Notes under the pieces: model-generated
Database searches by the model: none
The model's input: the letters and a program-made list of their open reading frames with translations, nothing else
What the model was told of the DNA's origin: nothing
In this document: piece after piece, positions 23,507 through 34,110 of the stretch
Layout of the letters: every line of letters begins with the position of its first letter
Position numbering within the stretch: the first letter of the stretch is position 1
NCBI RefSeq assembly: GCF_003473485.1
Contig: NC_053045.1
Coordinates: forward strand, 39,158,494 to 39,222,493
DNA from: Medicago truncatula
Lineage: Eukaryota; Streptophyta; Magnoliopsida; Fabales; Fabaceae
Direction of reading: 5' to 3'
Length of the DNA stretch: 64,000 nucleotides
Position numbers and translations under genes: made by a program

Positions 23507-24200
23507 TGTCACTGAAGGCTAAATGAAATCTTCCTGTAATAGATAGATGGTTACGATTTAAAAGTCATTACCAATGGACTTAGCATTATTATGGTGGGGT
23601 CGAACCTCCAAAGAAACCACAAGCAAGTATAAACCAACACAACTAGTTACGTGTGTGTTCGGAGACTCGTTGATCTAAAACCTAACAAGATTCGAATGCG
23701 TGTTTTGTTGTGTTGTGTGGTAGGAAATTAGTGTAACAATGGTAGAAACTTAACTTCAATTCAATTAAAAATAAATATACATCGTAAAACAATAATCTGA
23801 AGAAAGTTTCATTGATTTCAATTTCCGTACAAAAGGAAGCGATTACCTGAGCAATAATGTGAGCGACTGAACAAGCGAGGATGCTGCACGCAACAGGGTC
23901 AGTCAGAGTGATATCAAGTTGTGAGAGAGAAACACTTGGTTTTGTGATTTTGTCCTATCCCATTTCTACTTTGTTGTCGATTTATTGGTGGCTTCAAGAT
24001 GGATGACGTACCGAATCCTTCGCGTATACCGATACCTGTCCGATATTTCCGACATGCATTCGAAGAGTATCCAAATATTAAATTTTATTTTTTCAAAAAA
24101 TAATTATCCGCTATTTTCCGATACGCATGGATACTTGTGTTTTTTATATTATTTTGATTTCTGTTTTTTTTTTTTTTGTAAAAAATAAGAATAAAAACAT

Positions 24201-24576
24201 GGGTTAATAGTGTTTTACTCCCTTGTAATATAAGTCATTCTTGATTTTCCCCCTAGTAAAATATTTTTTTTTTAATTTCATCCTTGAAATTTGAAGATTT
24301 TTTGGTTTTGGACTTTCATGAAAAATTTCACCCCCTGTAATTTGAGCAAATATAGGTTTACCCCCTTGTAATTTGAGCAAATTTCGATTTACCCCTTGTT
24401 AATTTGAGCAAATTTCGGTTTACCCCATGTCATATCTTTGATTTTGTACGACCAAAATTCATGAAGGTCCAAAACCAAAAATCTTCAAATTACAGGGACG
24501 AAATCCAAAAAAAATATTTTACAGGGGGTAAAACCGGAAATGACCTATATTACAGGGGGTAAAACACTATTAACCC
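24201..24576. mobile_element. Foldback element, 376 bp, 9-bp target duplication
   Basis: Starts 'gggttaatagtgttttac' and ends 'gtaaaacactattaaccc'; flanked by TAAAAACAT at 24192-24200 and 24577-24585. The interior holds about three 31-bp tandem units of 'accccttgtaatttgagca'-type sequence (about 24331-24425). Confidence 0.92.
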
Positions 24577-24712
24577 TAAAAACATTATGTTACTATAATA
24601 TATATACATTTCATTTATCTTTCTTTGGTGCCAGTACGGCCCACATCACACCACACAACCAATTGCATCTTTCCCTTTCTGAGAAATTAGGTTTTCAACT
24701 TTTTCTTTCAAA

Positions 24713-25081
24713 GTGGTCGCCGTCCACTTTGGGCACCGTCGAACTATCCAAAAGCTTGCTTTAAAGCTTCTTGTGCAACCTTGTTCTTCCTCCTGTTGTG
24801 AGAGAAATTTGAGTACTTTCTCTTTTATCAATTCTTTGAAAAGAAACAAAATGGATCCAAAAAGGGTAGAAGATTTGGTTTATGTGCATATTAATCTTCG
24901 ACTATTGTCAAGGAAAGAAGATGGATATAAGAAAGGACAATCAAGAATGTGGGACATTAGTGGAGATGCGCATGAACCGCTTGATGGTGTTGGAATTGAG
25001 TTAGCAGAGTTGTCTTTGGATGAACCAGATTTGGAAGTTGATTTGTATCTTGATGATGGGAATGGAGGAGAGGAGATGTAA
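24713..25081 (+). pseudogene. hAT transposase C-terminal (dimerisation) fragment
   Basis: The open frame contains IQKLALKLLVQPCSSSCCER followed by NLSTFSFINSLKRNKMDPKR and VEDLVYVHINLRLLSR. This is the plant hAT dimerisation pattern (A-x-x-x-L-x-x-x-C-S-S-S-x-C-E-R-N-x-S-x-F ... K-x-x-N-x-x-x-x-x-R-x-x-D-L-V-Y-V-H-x-N-L-R-L). It then runs to an acidic tail and stops at 25081. The catalytic and BED-finger parts are absent. Whether the remnant is transcribed is unknown; ATG at 24851 would give a 76-codon peptide. Confidence 0.82.
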
Positions 25082-25291
25082 ATGTTAGTTACTTGTTAGT
25101 GTTAACTCTTTGTACTGATGTGTTCTTTTTTTTTTTATATAGTAATTCTTTTTTGGATCGATATAGTATAGCACTAACAAGTTCCTTTTGGATATAGTGT
25201 AGCATTGATGTATAGCACTCATGATGCTCTTTTTGGTATGTATTGCGCATGTAATTGACTAATGACCACTCTCTTAATCGTCAATATTATA

Positions 25292-25438
25292 CTCCATCCG
25301 GTCCTATTTACAAGAAACAATTTACTTTTTAGATACATTAAATAATTTATGTATTTGGTTTAGGTTCTTGACTAGATACATACATTATTTAATGTATCTA
25401 AAAAGTCAACTTTCTCTTGTAAATAGGACCGAAGGGAG
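25292..25438. mobile_element. Stowaway-like MITE
   Basis: Ends 'ctccatccggtcctattta' and 'aaataggaccgaagggag' are inverted repeats of the CTCCCTCCGTCC class, flanked by TA, as expected for Tc1/mariner-derived Stowaway elements. The interior pairs 'ttttagatacattaaat' with 'atttaatgtatctaaaa'. Confidence 0.9.
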
Positions 25439-25897
25439 TATATATTTATATTAATGTGCTACGAGCCTGATTTCTTGTGTTTGTTAATATACTTGAATAT
25501 TAAAAAAATGGTTATAATTATATTGTACATTTAATTATATAATTTTTTTTATTAACGTATCACAGTCGTATCGTATCTTAATTTTTGAAATTTTTCGTAT
25601 CGGAGTATCGGTGCAGTATCGTATATGTATCGTATCTCGTATCCGGGCTCCACAGTTGTTGGCTCTTTTAACTCATGCTATGTTTGGATTGGTAAAGAGC
25701 GGTGGAATGGAGGGGGATAGAGTCATATTTCAATGTTTGGTTTTGTAAAAAATGAATGGAATGGAATGAAGTGTGATGGAAATCATTCCATCCAATACCA
25801 CTCATTTAACCAATTTTTCATTCCCCCAAATTGGAGTGTATCCAATGGAATGGAATACATTAACAGCATATTTACAATTTTAACCTTTTTTTTTCTT

Positions 25898-26420
25898 GGG
25901 TTAAATATGTTTTTGGTCCCTACATTTTACGCGATTTTGAGAATAATCCCTACATTTCAATAAATGTTTTTAAAATCCCTACATTTTTCTTTCGTTGGTG
26001 CAATTGGTCTCTGCCTTCGGTGTCATATTGATGAAACACAAGCCATCATAACAAGTTCAAACCCACCCCACCAAATCTCCACCACAACACCTTCCACACC
26101 CGCAACAGCAAACACTTTCAACGATAACATCATCGCTTTCGGCCTCCAAATCTTTCCATCTAAACCAACATATTTCACTGGAAATGTCACGAACACCGGC
26201 GATCCGCATCTACGACGTTGCGGAGAAAGACCGTGGTGAAGTTCCCCGCCGTTTTCCGGCGAGATTGAACCACCAACATTGACATCACGTTAGAAATTTG
26301 ACAACAGGGACTATTTACGCTAACGGAGGAAAAATGTAGGGATTTTAAAAACATTTATTGAAATGTAGGAACTATTCTCAAAATCGCGTAAAATGTAGGG
26401 ATCAAAAACATATTTAACCA
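25898..26420. mobile_element. Pack-MULE-like foldback with captured gene fragment
   Basis: Arms of about 85 bp: the left starts 'gggttaaatatgtttttggt', the right ends 'caaaaacatatttaacca'. Flanked by TTTTTTCTT at 25889-25897 and 26421-26429. The central part is GC-richer and carries a beta-amylase-like reading frame on the minus strand (separate entry). The ORF called on the plus strand across it is a shadow. Confidence 0.88.
26023..26292 (-). pseudogene. Captured beta-amylase (GH14) N-terminal fragment
   Basis: The minus strand is open from about 26292 to a TGA at 26025-26023 and reads GSPVFVTFPVKYVGLDGKIW, then RPKAMMLSLKVFAVAGVEG, then VVVEIWWG. This is the conserved start of the glycosyl hydrolase family 14 domain in plant beta-amylases: P-V-(F/Y)-V-x-(L/F)-P, an A-M-x-x-S-L-x-x-L/F-x-x-A-G-V-E-G-V box, then W-W-G. 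After WWG the homology ends (GFELVMMACV). The catalytic glutamates lie further on and are missing, so it cannot be an active enzyme. The match was recognised by eye. Confidence 0.8.
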
Positions 26421-26577
26421 TTTTTTCTTTCTCTCTATCATTTCTTACTCGTTCACCGTTCTCCTCATCTTCTTCAAGTACTGTTCTGCAACTAAATAAA
26501 CTATAATCTTTCAAAAAAAAAAAAAAAAAAAAACTAAATAAACTATGCTTAATAGCTAGGAAGATGGTCATTTTTAT

Positions 26578-26655
26578 ATTTTTTTTGCCGAGGTTTGAAC
26601 ACCGGACTTATATTTTATATATTGTCCATACCAACTAAGTTAAGCTCTCAAGGAC
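26578..26655 (-). mobile_element. SINE-like tRNA-derived fragment
   Basis: The reverse complement contains a box A-like 'ttaacttagttggtatgg', a box B-like 'ggtgttcaaacctcgg' and then an A-rich tail, the arrangement of plant tRNA-derived SINEs. It is short and degenerate. Confidence 0.55.
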
Positions 26656-27265
26656 AAAGATGATGGTCATCTCTATAAATGAAGTAATCAGTCACTAAAT
26701 TGGTTATTAATACTAATGAATACTCCACACCATATATTTTTTTCTTATCGTAACAAAAAAGATGTTTTTTGATATTTGACTTATATTAATGAATGCTCCC
26801 CACCATATTTCCTTTCCACATACTGTAATGTTTTTTATTTATTTTTTATTTTTTATTTTTTATGGTTGCTATGAACATGTGTTGGCATTGAGTACTCATG
26901 AACGAAGGTACTCGTTTCAAAGAACCATTTATACAGGTGCTGCTGATGAACACGCCAAAATAACCACATTGATTGAATTGAGTTGAGAATTTCATTTATT
27001 AATGTCTTTTTAAATAAAAGGTAAAATTGGAATAAAAATGTTATAACTCATTCCGTTCCGTCAACTTTCCAAACAATGGATTGTGAAATTTGTTTCATTC
27101 TCTCATAAAATATCCAAACAGTGGAATGAAATATTTATTCCGCTCTGCTCCATTAGTTTTAAGTTATCTAAACAGAGCCTAAAAGATTTTGTTTGCGAGT
27201 TTGAACCGAAGGGATGAGAGGGTTTCGAAGAAATGAAGGAGTAAACAGAAGAAATAGAATATATT

Positions 27266-27760
27266 GGGTCACATTTGGTCTTTTTAATTTGACAGAATTT
27301 TCAAATTAGTCCTTTTAAGTTTCGAAAGTTTCACTTAGGTCTTTTTAGTTTGATAGAATTCTCAAGTTAGTCATTTAAGTTTCAAAAGTTTCAAATAGGT
27401 TCTTTTAGTTGATAAACTATTTCACCGTTACCTCTGCTGTCAGTTAATAATTAATTGATGCTGATGTAGTCGTTAACTTGTTTTGGACCAAAATGCTAAC
27501 TTTTAAAACTCAGGGTGGCAAAACGTTACGTTTAATCGTCACAAATGATCATTCTAGCACTATAAATGTCGTTTAATAATGCTAGAAATGCATTTATTGT
27601 TGTAAATAGTTGTCTTTCTAGCACTATAAATGATCATTTGTGACCATTAAACATAGCGTTTTGACACCCTCGAGCTTTTGAAAGGAAGCATTTTGATTCA
27701 AGTCAACAACTTAACGACTACATCAACATTAGTTAAACAGAGACTGGCAGCAGGGTAACA
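27266..27760. mobile_element. Foldback element
   Basis: The left arm 'cagggtggcaaaacgttacg ... ctagcactataaatg' (27512 onward) is inverted at about 27618-27671 ('ctagcactataaatgatcat ... gttttgacaccct'). Outside it, 'gatgtagtcgttaacttgtt' (about 27463) pairs with 'aacaacttaacgactacatc' (about 27705). Further left is a 'cttttaagtttcgaaagttt' array of the same style as the element at 6309. Exact ends were not resolved. Confidence 0.65.
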
Positions 27761-27774
27761 ACAATGAAGTTTTG

Positions 27775-27887
27775 GTGCAGTTTGTGCAGCAACGAGAAGT
27801 TGATATCGAAGAAAGGAAAAGTAGAGTGAAACAAGTCTACCTCATGGATTATGGAATTAGGGTTTGAAATTTTACAGAATATGGGAG
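27775..27887 (+). other. Coding-like flank split by the copia insertion
   Basis: Reads EVLVQFVQQREVDIEERKSR and then VKQVYLMDYGIRV before a stop. On the far side of the retrotransposon, about 32997-33045, the sequence reads KLDEELKQADKELSTI before a stop. Both are charged and coiled-coil-like, so they may be parts of one disrupted gene. I do not recognise it. Confidence 0.25.
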
Positions 27888-27892
27888 CTAAC

Positions 27893-28170
27893 TCTAAGAA
27901 CAAAAGCGCCATGGATGAAGCTTGAAAAGTAGAGAATGAAGAAACAGAGTGAAATGATTCGTTGACAGAAAACGGTTACAAGAGTAGCTTATATAGAAGC
28001 TTAGAGTGACACCTCATCACAATCTACTTCTAACAAACTACATGAAATGCAAATGTAAAGTAAATGAAAGTGAAATTACAATGTCAAAACCTAACTTGCG
28101 TATCAAGTAACTTCCATGTTATCCTTATCATGTGCCTGCAACTTTATCTCTTCAATGTTTTGCTCTAATA
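27893..28170 (-). repeat. 3' LTR of copia element (278 bp)
   Basis: Differs from the 5' LTR by about seven substitutions and lacks a 12-bp duplication ('ggaaaacgccat') found there. On the minus strand it begins TATTAGAGC and ends GTTCTTAGA. The plus-strand bases just inside it ('ctcccccacaag', 28171-28182) are the complement of the polypurine tract. Confidence 0.93.
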
Positions 28171-31100
28171 CTCCCCCACAAGCTAGAGGTTGGTATATAT
28201 CAATCAACCCTAGCTTGTTAACACACTCATAAAATTGGCGTGGGTTTGAAACTTTGGTAAAGACATCAGCAGTTTGATTATGTGAAGAAATAGACAATAA
28301 TCTCATAACTCCAGCTTGTAATTTTTCACGAACCAAGTGACAGTCAATGTCAAGGTGCTTTGTGCGTTCATGAAACACAGGATTGGCCGAAATATGCAAA
28401 GCACTCTGATTATCACAGTAAAGCACTGGTAATCTTGAAGGTGATTTCTGCAAATCATGAAGAAGAAAACACATCATTGTAATTCACGAGTTGCTGAAGC
28501 TAGAGCTCTATATTCAGCTTCTGCAGAGGAGCAAGAGATGGTGTTTTGTTTCTTTGATTTCCAGGACACTAGAGATTTCCCAATGAAGAAGCAGTACCCA
28601 TAAATGGATTTTCTAGTGTCTATGCACCCTTCCCGATCAGGATCACTGAACCCAAATAGTTGTAAATCTGATGATTGGGGGAAAAATAAGCCACGACCAG
28701 GTGATCTCTTAAGATATCTGAGTACTCTTAATGCAGAATAATGATGAGTAACTGTGGGAGAAGCCATAAATTGACTAAGTTGTTGTGTAGCATAGGCAAT
28801 GTCTGGTTTAGTAGTTGTGAGGTATAATAACCTACCAACCAATCTCCTATAGGCAGCAACATCATGATAAGCTGAACCTCCATCTAAGTGTAAACGTGAA
28901 GAAGGATCAAGAGGTGTACTGGCAAGTTTGCAACTGGTAGCTTAGCATCTGCTAGAAGTTCCAAGTAGTATTTTATCTGACATAGTGAAATACCTTTAGA
29001 AGAACGTGCCACTTCAATGCCAAGGAAGAATTTCAATTGGCCAAGATTCTTGATTCTAAAGGTTTGATCTAAAGCAAATTTTAATTCATCAAATTCAGAG
29101 AGAGATGTACAAGCAAGTATGATATCATCTACATACACAAGAAGTGCAGTAAAGGAAGTTGCAGTGGATTTGATGAATAAAGTGTGATCAGAGGTTGCTT
29201 GAACAAAACCCTGGGCATACAGAAATGTGGTGAGTTTCTCAAACCACTGTCTACTGGTCTGCTTAAGCCCGTATAAAGATTTAAGCAGTTTACAAACCTG
29301 TCCAGGTTTGGGAGAAGATACTCCTTGAGGTACCTTCATATACACAGTTTCATGCAATTCACCATGAATGAAAGCGTTATTAACATCCAATTGGAGAAGA
29401 TGTCAGCCATGTATGGATGCAAGAGCCAAGAGTACTCTGATAGTAGACATTTTTGCAACAGGAGAAAAGGTTTCAAAGTAATCTAAACCTTCTGTTTGAG
29501 TGTATCCTTGTGCCACAAGTCTTGCCTTGAATCTTTCAACACTACCATCAGCATGTCTCTTAATCTTGTAAACCCATTTATTACCAATAGCAACAACATC
29601 TGATGGTAAATCTACAAACTCCCAAGTGTTGTTAGCATTAAGTGCTTCAAGTTCAGTTTGCATAGCAGTTATCCAGCTGGAGTCTTGATTGGCATGATGA
29701 AAACTAGAGGGTTCTATATCATGGGAAATAGAGAGAGCATATGCTTGATGTTGTGGAGCAAGTTGGGAGTAAGACACATAATTTGTCATAGGATAAGCAG
29801 AAGAATGAAAAACATAATCTTGCAAGTGTGAAGGGGTTTTGCTAACTCTTTGTGATTTTCTAAGAGATATAGGCTCAACATTTTCATCAGCTTTATGAAG
29901 TTGTTCAACATCATCAGTGACAATATCATCTTCAGGAACATCCTCAAAAGTAGTATCTTGCATACAAACTTCTGTATCATCAGGTAACTTGGCAGACAAG
30001 TCGTGTCTGCTATCTATATAAATGTGAGTATTTGGAACATGATTCAAAGGTAAGGAATGAAATGGGAATTCCAAATCAAAGAACTTCACATTTTTGGATA
30101 CAAACACTTCAGAATTTTGAACATCAAACAAAATATAGCCCTTCATTCCTGATTTGTAACCTAGAAAAACACACTTCTTTGCTCTGGGATCAAACTTATG
30201 TCTGTTAATAGGTAAAGTGAAAGCATAATTGAAGCAACCAAACACCTTAAGTTGACTCAAATCTGGTGTTTGATTATATAAAACTTCATGAGATGACCTA
30301 TTTTGTAGAAGTTTAGTAGGTATTCTATTTAAAAGAAAAACTGCATGTAACACAGCATAAGACCATAATTTCTTAGGTAATTTTGACTGAAACAGTAAGG
30401 CTCTACTAATGTTCAATATGCGTTGGTATATTCTTTCTACCCTTCCATTTTGTTGTGGTGTATACACACAACTTCTTTTATGTATGATACCTTTCTTAGC
30501 ATAAAATTCTTTCATGAAAATTTCTGGTCCATTATCACTTCTGATGGATTTCACTTTCTTTTCAAACTGGTTTTCCACCATATAAACAAAACTTTTGATC
30601 TTTTCTGAAGCTTCTGATTTGTTTTTCATCATAACAACCCAAACATGTCTACTATAATCATCCAAAATGGTCAAAAAATATCTGAAACCATGAATAGATT
30701 CAGTAGAAAAGGGGCCCCAAATATCAACATGCACAAGATCAAACATAGCATGTGCATTATTCTTAGTGACACAAAAGGGCAATTTTCTTTATCTTGCCAT
30801 TTGACATACATCACAAGCAACATGACCACTGACAGAAATGTAACTATACATCTTATTCATATATTGCATTCTATCATGAGATAGGTGCCCAAGTCTAAGA
30901 TGCCATAAAATTCCATAAGGCACTAAACTACTAGATTCATTATTAGCAACAGAAATACTTGAAATTTTGGCTGTTTCATGGTTTTCTTCTCAGCCTTCAA
31001 GTAATAAAGTCCATCTATCTCTTCAGCCAAACCAATCTTCCTCGTATACTTCTTTTCCTGTATAATACACTGATGCCTCAAAATTCAAAATGCAGTTTTG

Positions 31101-31553
31101 TTCTTTGCACAATTTTGAGACAGATATGAGATTGACAGCAAAATCTGGTAAATATAGCACATCTTGAATATGTAAAGAATCATACAACTTCACATTTCCT
31201 CTGTGACAAGCTTCCACAATATTCTTGTTGGGTAAAGCAACACTAATTGGTTTAATTTCACTATAACTAGTGAACCAACTTAAATCATGACATGTATGGT
31301 GTGTTGCACCAGTATCAACAATCCAACTACTATCATCAATTTTGCAAATAGCATTATTGATAAAGAGTTTACCTCCAATGTTAACACTTGAGCTCTTGGT
31401 CTTCATCATGTTTGCTGAACCTTTAGCTTCAACATTGCTTCTTTCCAATAATGCAATCAAATTTTGATACTGATCCTTAGTTAGCATCATTCCACCTTCA
31501 TCATTTTTCCCAGCAGAAGTGCTTCCTTTAGATTCAACATCTTCACAATCCAC
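28103..31553 (-). pseudogene. copia pol: protease, integrase, RT and RNase H, interrupted
   Basis: Protease: WIVDTGATHHTCHD near 31290. Integrase core: LVHVDIWGPF and IRSDNGPEIF near 30740 and 30550. Reverse transcriptase: NKWVYKIKRHADGSVERFKA near 29570, [12 protein letters not shown] and [13 protein letters not shown] near 29130. RNase H: ISCSSAEAEYRALA near 28520 and ALHISANPVFHERTKHLDID near 28380. The frame is broken by a stop after protease (31023), TGA for an expected Trp at 29403-29405, a frameshift near 28920 and one near 28475, so no full polyprotein can be made. Confidence 0.93.
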
Positions 31554-31604
31554 AAAGTTAGCATTTGCAAAAGAATTTCCACCTCCTCTGCCCCAATTAG
31601 GAAG

Positions 31605-32486
31605 CTAACCATGTTTCTTGTAACATGTTTCAACTGTGTGATTAGTTCTATTACAGAAACTACACACTATGGGATTTCCTCCTCCTCTTCCTTGAAATGA
31701 ATTTCTTCTACCTCTTCCAAATTGCCTCTGACCATCCATGGCATTAACTAAGCCAGAAGTTGTATCACCCAAAGAGATAGTTGGTGATGATACTACATTA
31801 TACTGCATCTTTCTTTCTTGCTGCATAACCATAGAGAAAACCCTATTTATCTAAGGTAAAGGATCCATCAACAAAACTTGTGATGTTACTCCTTGATAAT
31901 CTTCATTCAATCCCATCAGAAACTTGATGATTATATCTTCTGCTCTAAAAGCTTTGTTATTCCTCATAGCTAAACATGTACAGGCAATTGGACAAGTACA
32001 TTGAGGCATACGCCTATATTGATCCAATTCCTCCCATAAACCTCTCAATTCTGTGAAAAACTCAGTAACTTTCTTGCTACCTTGCTTCAAATTTGCAATT
32101 TCTTCCTGCAATTGAGCTACTCTAATTCTATCTCCTCTCACGAATCTATCTTTTAGGTCATTCCACATATCAATAGCATTTTCTATAAACACTACACTTT
32201 GCGCAATTGAAGGTGAAATAGAATTGATTATCCAAGTATGAACAAGATTATTGCACCTTTCCCAAGCTGCGTAATTCAGATGATCTTCTTCAGGTATTGG
32301 TATGGATCCATCTACGAACTTGAATTTGTTCTTCATATCAAGGGCTCTTCGCATCTTCATGGACCACAGATGATGATTTTCACCAGTTAATTGTGGCGTA
32401 ACCGTAACAGTTGAAGAATTATCTGAAGAATGAACATAGTAGGGATCAAGACTTTGATCCTGATTCTGATTGTTGTTTCGCACCAT
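31605..32486 (-). pseudogene. copia gag with CCHC zinc knuckle, two in-frame stops
   Basis: Starts MVRNNNQNQDQSLDPYYVHS and contains the copia gag core (LTGENHHLWSMKMRRAL; FTELRGLWEELDQYR). A TAG at 31853-31851 interrupts it, and the same frame resumes at 31850 and reaches a zinc knuckle (CSFCNRTNHTVETC) before a second in-frame stop at 31607-31605. Reading is otherwise continuous into the protease. Confidence 0.92.
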
Positions 32487-32677
32487 AGTGTGACAAAGAT
32501 TTGATCAAAAACGAACGAAAAAATCAAGAACACAGAGAAAACTGTTCAAGTAAGAACAAAGAAATGAAAAACGCAAATTGAAGCGAATTGATGTAAAGAA
32601 AGAAGAAGAACAAACGAAGAAGATGAACTGAACAAACGTTCAATCTTCATTGTGCGGAAGCAGAGCAAGATGAACTT

Positions 32678-32689
32678 GCTCTGATACCA
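32678..32689 (-). promoter_or_regulatory. Primer-binding site for initiator tRNA-Met
   Basis: The minus strand reads TGGTATCAGAGC, the standard plant copia primer-binding site, directly abutting the 5' LTR with no spacer. Confidence 0.9.
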
Positions 32690-32979
32690 TCTAAGAACAA
32701 AAGCGCCATGGAAAACGCCATGGAAGAAGCTTGAAAAGTAGAGAATGAAGAAACGGAGTGAAATGATTCATTAACAGAAAACGGTTACAAGAGTAGCTTA
32801 TATAGAAGCTTAGAGTGACACCTCATCACAATCTACTTCTAACAAACTACATGAAATGCAAATGTAAAGTAAATGAAAGTGAAATTACAATGTCAAAACC
32901 TAACTTGCGTATCAAGTAACTTCCATGTTATCCTTATCATGTGCTTGCAACTTTATCTCTTCAGTGTCTTGCTCTGATA
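32690..32979 (-). repeat. 5' LTR of copia element (290 bp)
   Basis: On the minus strand it begins TATCAGAGCAAG and ends GTTCTTAGA, so the termini are not TG...CA. It is followed on the plus strand by the target duplication CTAAC. Confidence 0.93.
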
Positions 32980-33234
32980 CTAACAACTAGGCAAGCTTGA
33001 TGAAGAATTGAAGCAGGCTGACAAGGAGTTGAGTACTATCTAGGAGTAAATCGGTTTAGCTTACCAAACATGTTCCATAAGGTCCTTTGCAATGAATTTT
33101 CGAAGGAATGGGATTTAATGACCATGAAATCAGATAAGTTAATTGCAGCAAAGAGGGAGGAGAGAGTGACTAAGATCTAGTTTTGAATTAATTTGATTTG
33201 ATTCTAAGTCACGTGGCAAAAATGTCAATTGTTG

Positions 33235-33555
33235 AGAAGCTAGCTTATCGCTAATAGCTTATATGCTAACGCAATAAATTTGTAGTGTTTGGTAAAATTA
33301 GCGGTAGACTTATAAGTATGAAATGACATAACTTTTTTCAATTAAGGCTACAAGGGTACAATTAAGATTAAAAAATGATGAGCTTTAAGCTAAAAGCTAT
33401 TTAAATTAGCTTATAAAAAAAAATGATATAAGCTAATAAAGATAATCTATAAGCTCGTGAGAAAGTGACGGTTACCAAAAACATTTTTTGGTCAAATGAG
33501 CTTGTAAGACATAAGCTATAACCTTAAACATAAGGCTTGCCAAACATACCCTTAA
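33235..33555. mobile_element. Degenerate MITE of the 'agctta/taagct' class
   Basis: 'Gaagctagcttatcgctaat' at the left and 'cataagctataac' at the right, with further 'ataagct' and 'agctta' repeats inside and 'gtttggtaaaattag' against 'ggcttgccaaaca'. Related in style to 18185-18835. Confidence 0.5.
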
Positions 33556-33559
33556 CATG

Positions 33560-34110
33560 TTATATATTAATTTTAATGATAAAATACTATGGCAAAATTG
33601 TATCAAGCATTCTTTAAGCCACATGGTTGTACCAAATAAATCATCTAAGTTTTTTGTTTTCCACACAAGTCATTTGAGTTTAAAAATTGCTGAGGTATAG
33701 AATCTTCAACCTAATAACAAAAGTTTTCAGTAAAACAACCAAAAAAACTCAATTAAAATCATTTACTGAGATATATCCCTTCTTTCTTTCCCTCATACTT
33801 CTCCATGCACCCACAGTACTTTGCATTCTCTTCTCCATCAAATAACAAATCATCTCACTCCTTGAAGAAGTACTACAGAGCCAAGTGAACGAAAAACTTC
33901 TCAAATTATGAGGATACTAAAAGTGACGATATATGGCCACTGCACCATATCAACCGGTTGAAATTTGCCTATGCATCATAGACAGCTTTCAAAAGTAACT
34001 TTATAACCCATAAGCATGGGAGATGACAATTCACAAAAATACCACATGCTTTTACTGCATGACATCATTACATGTCCTGGTTTTGATTTTTTACCATATA
34101 AATTGGAAAA
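33560..34110. other. Intergenic, nothing recognised
   Basis: No ORF or element supported between the MITE and the duplicated F-box segment. Confidence 0.4.

Larger units (their letters stand above)
24000..25655. mobile_element. Candidate hAT-like element with GTATC-rich ends
   Basis: The left flank (24005-24135) is rich in 'ccgatac', 'gtataccgatac' and 'ccgatacgcatggatac'; the right flank (25555-25650) is rich in the complementary orientation ('gtatcgtatc', 'cgtatcggagtatcgg'). Between them lies a hAT transposase C-terminal fragment. Many hAT elements have subterminal repeat arrays, so this may be a decayed element. Exact ends and target duplication were not found, and a foldback and a Stowaway element are nested inside. 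Confidence 0.45.
25679..27182. mobile_element. Composite element with 'ctatgtttgga' ends, nested insertions
   Basis: The left end 'ctatgtttggattggtaaag' and the right end 'atctaaacagagcc' resemble inverted ends of a hAT-like MITE class, and subterminal 'tggaatggaatgaa' on the left pairs with 'cattccgttccgtcaac' on the right. A foldback (25898-26420) and a SINE-like piece (26578-26655) have inserted into it. An ORF at 26789-26986 has no recognised domain. Confidence 0.5.
27893..32979 (-). mobile_element. Ty1/copia LTR retrotransposon, complete but mutated
   Basis: Bounded by LTRs (27893-28170 and 32690-32979) and a 5-bp target duplication CTAAC at 27888-27892 and 32980-32984. On the minus strand the order is 5' LTR, primer-binding site, gag with zinc knuckle, protease, integrase, reverse transcriptase, RNase H, polypurine tract, 3' LTR. 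Integrase preceding reverse transcriptase is the copia order. Stops and frameshifts (gag near 31851 and 31605, after protease near 31023, 29403, near 28920, near 28475) make it non-autonomous. Confidence 0.96.

Noticed and set aside
23595-23640. Another SINE box B ('ggtcgaacctcc')
   Set aside because: No box A at suitable spacing and no tail.
25964-26239. Plus-strand Pro/Thr-rich ORF as a gene
   Set aside because: The minus strand of the same DNA encodes a beta-amylase fragment; the plus-strand ORF is its shadow inside a transposon.
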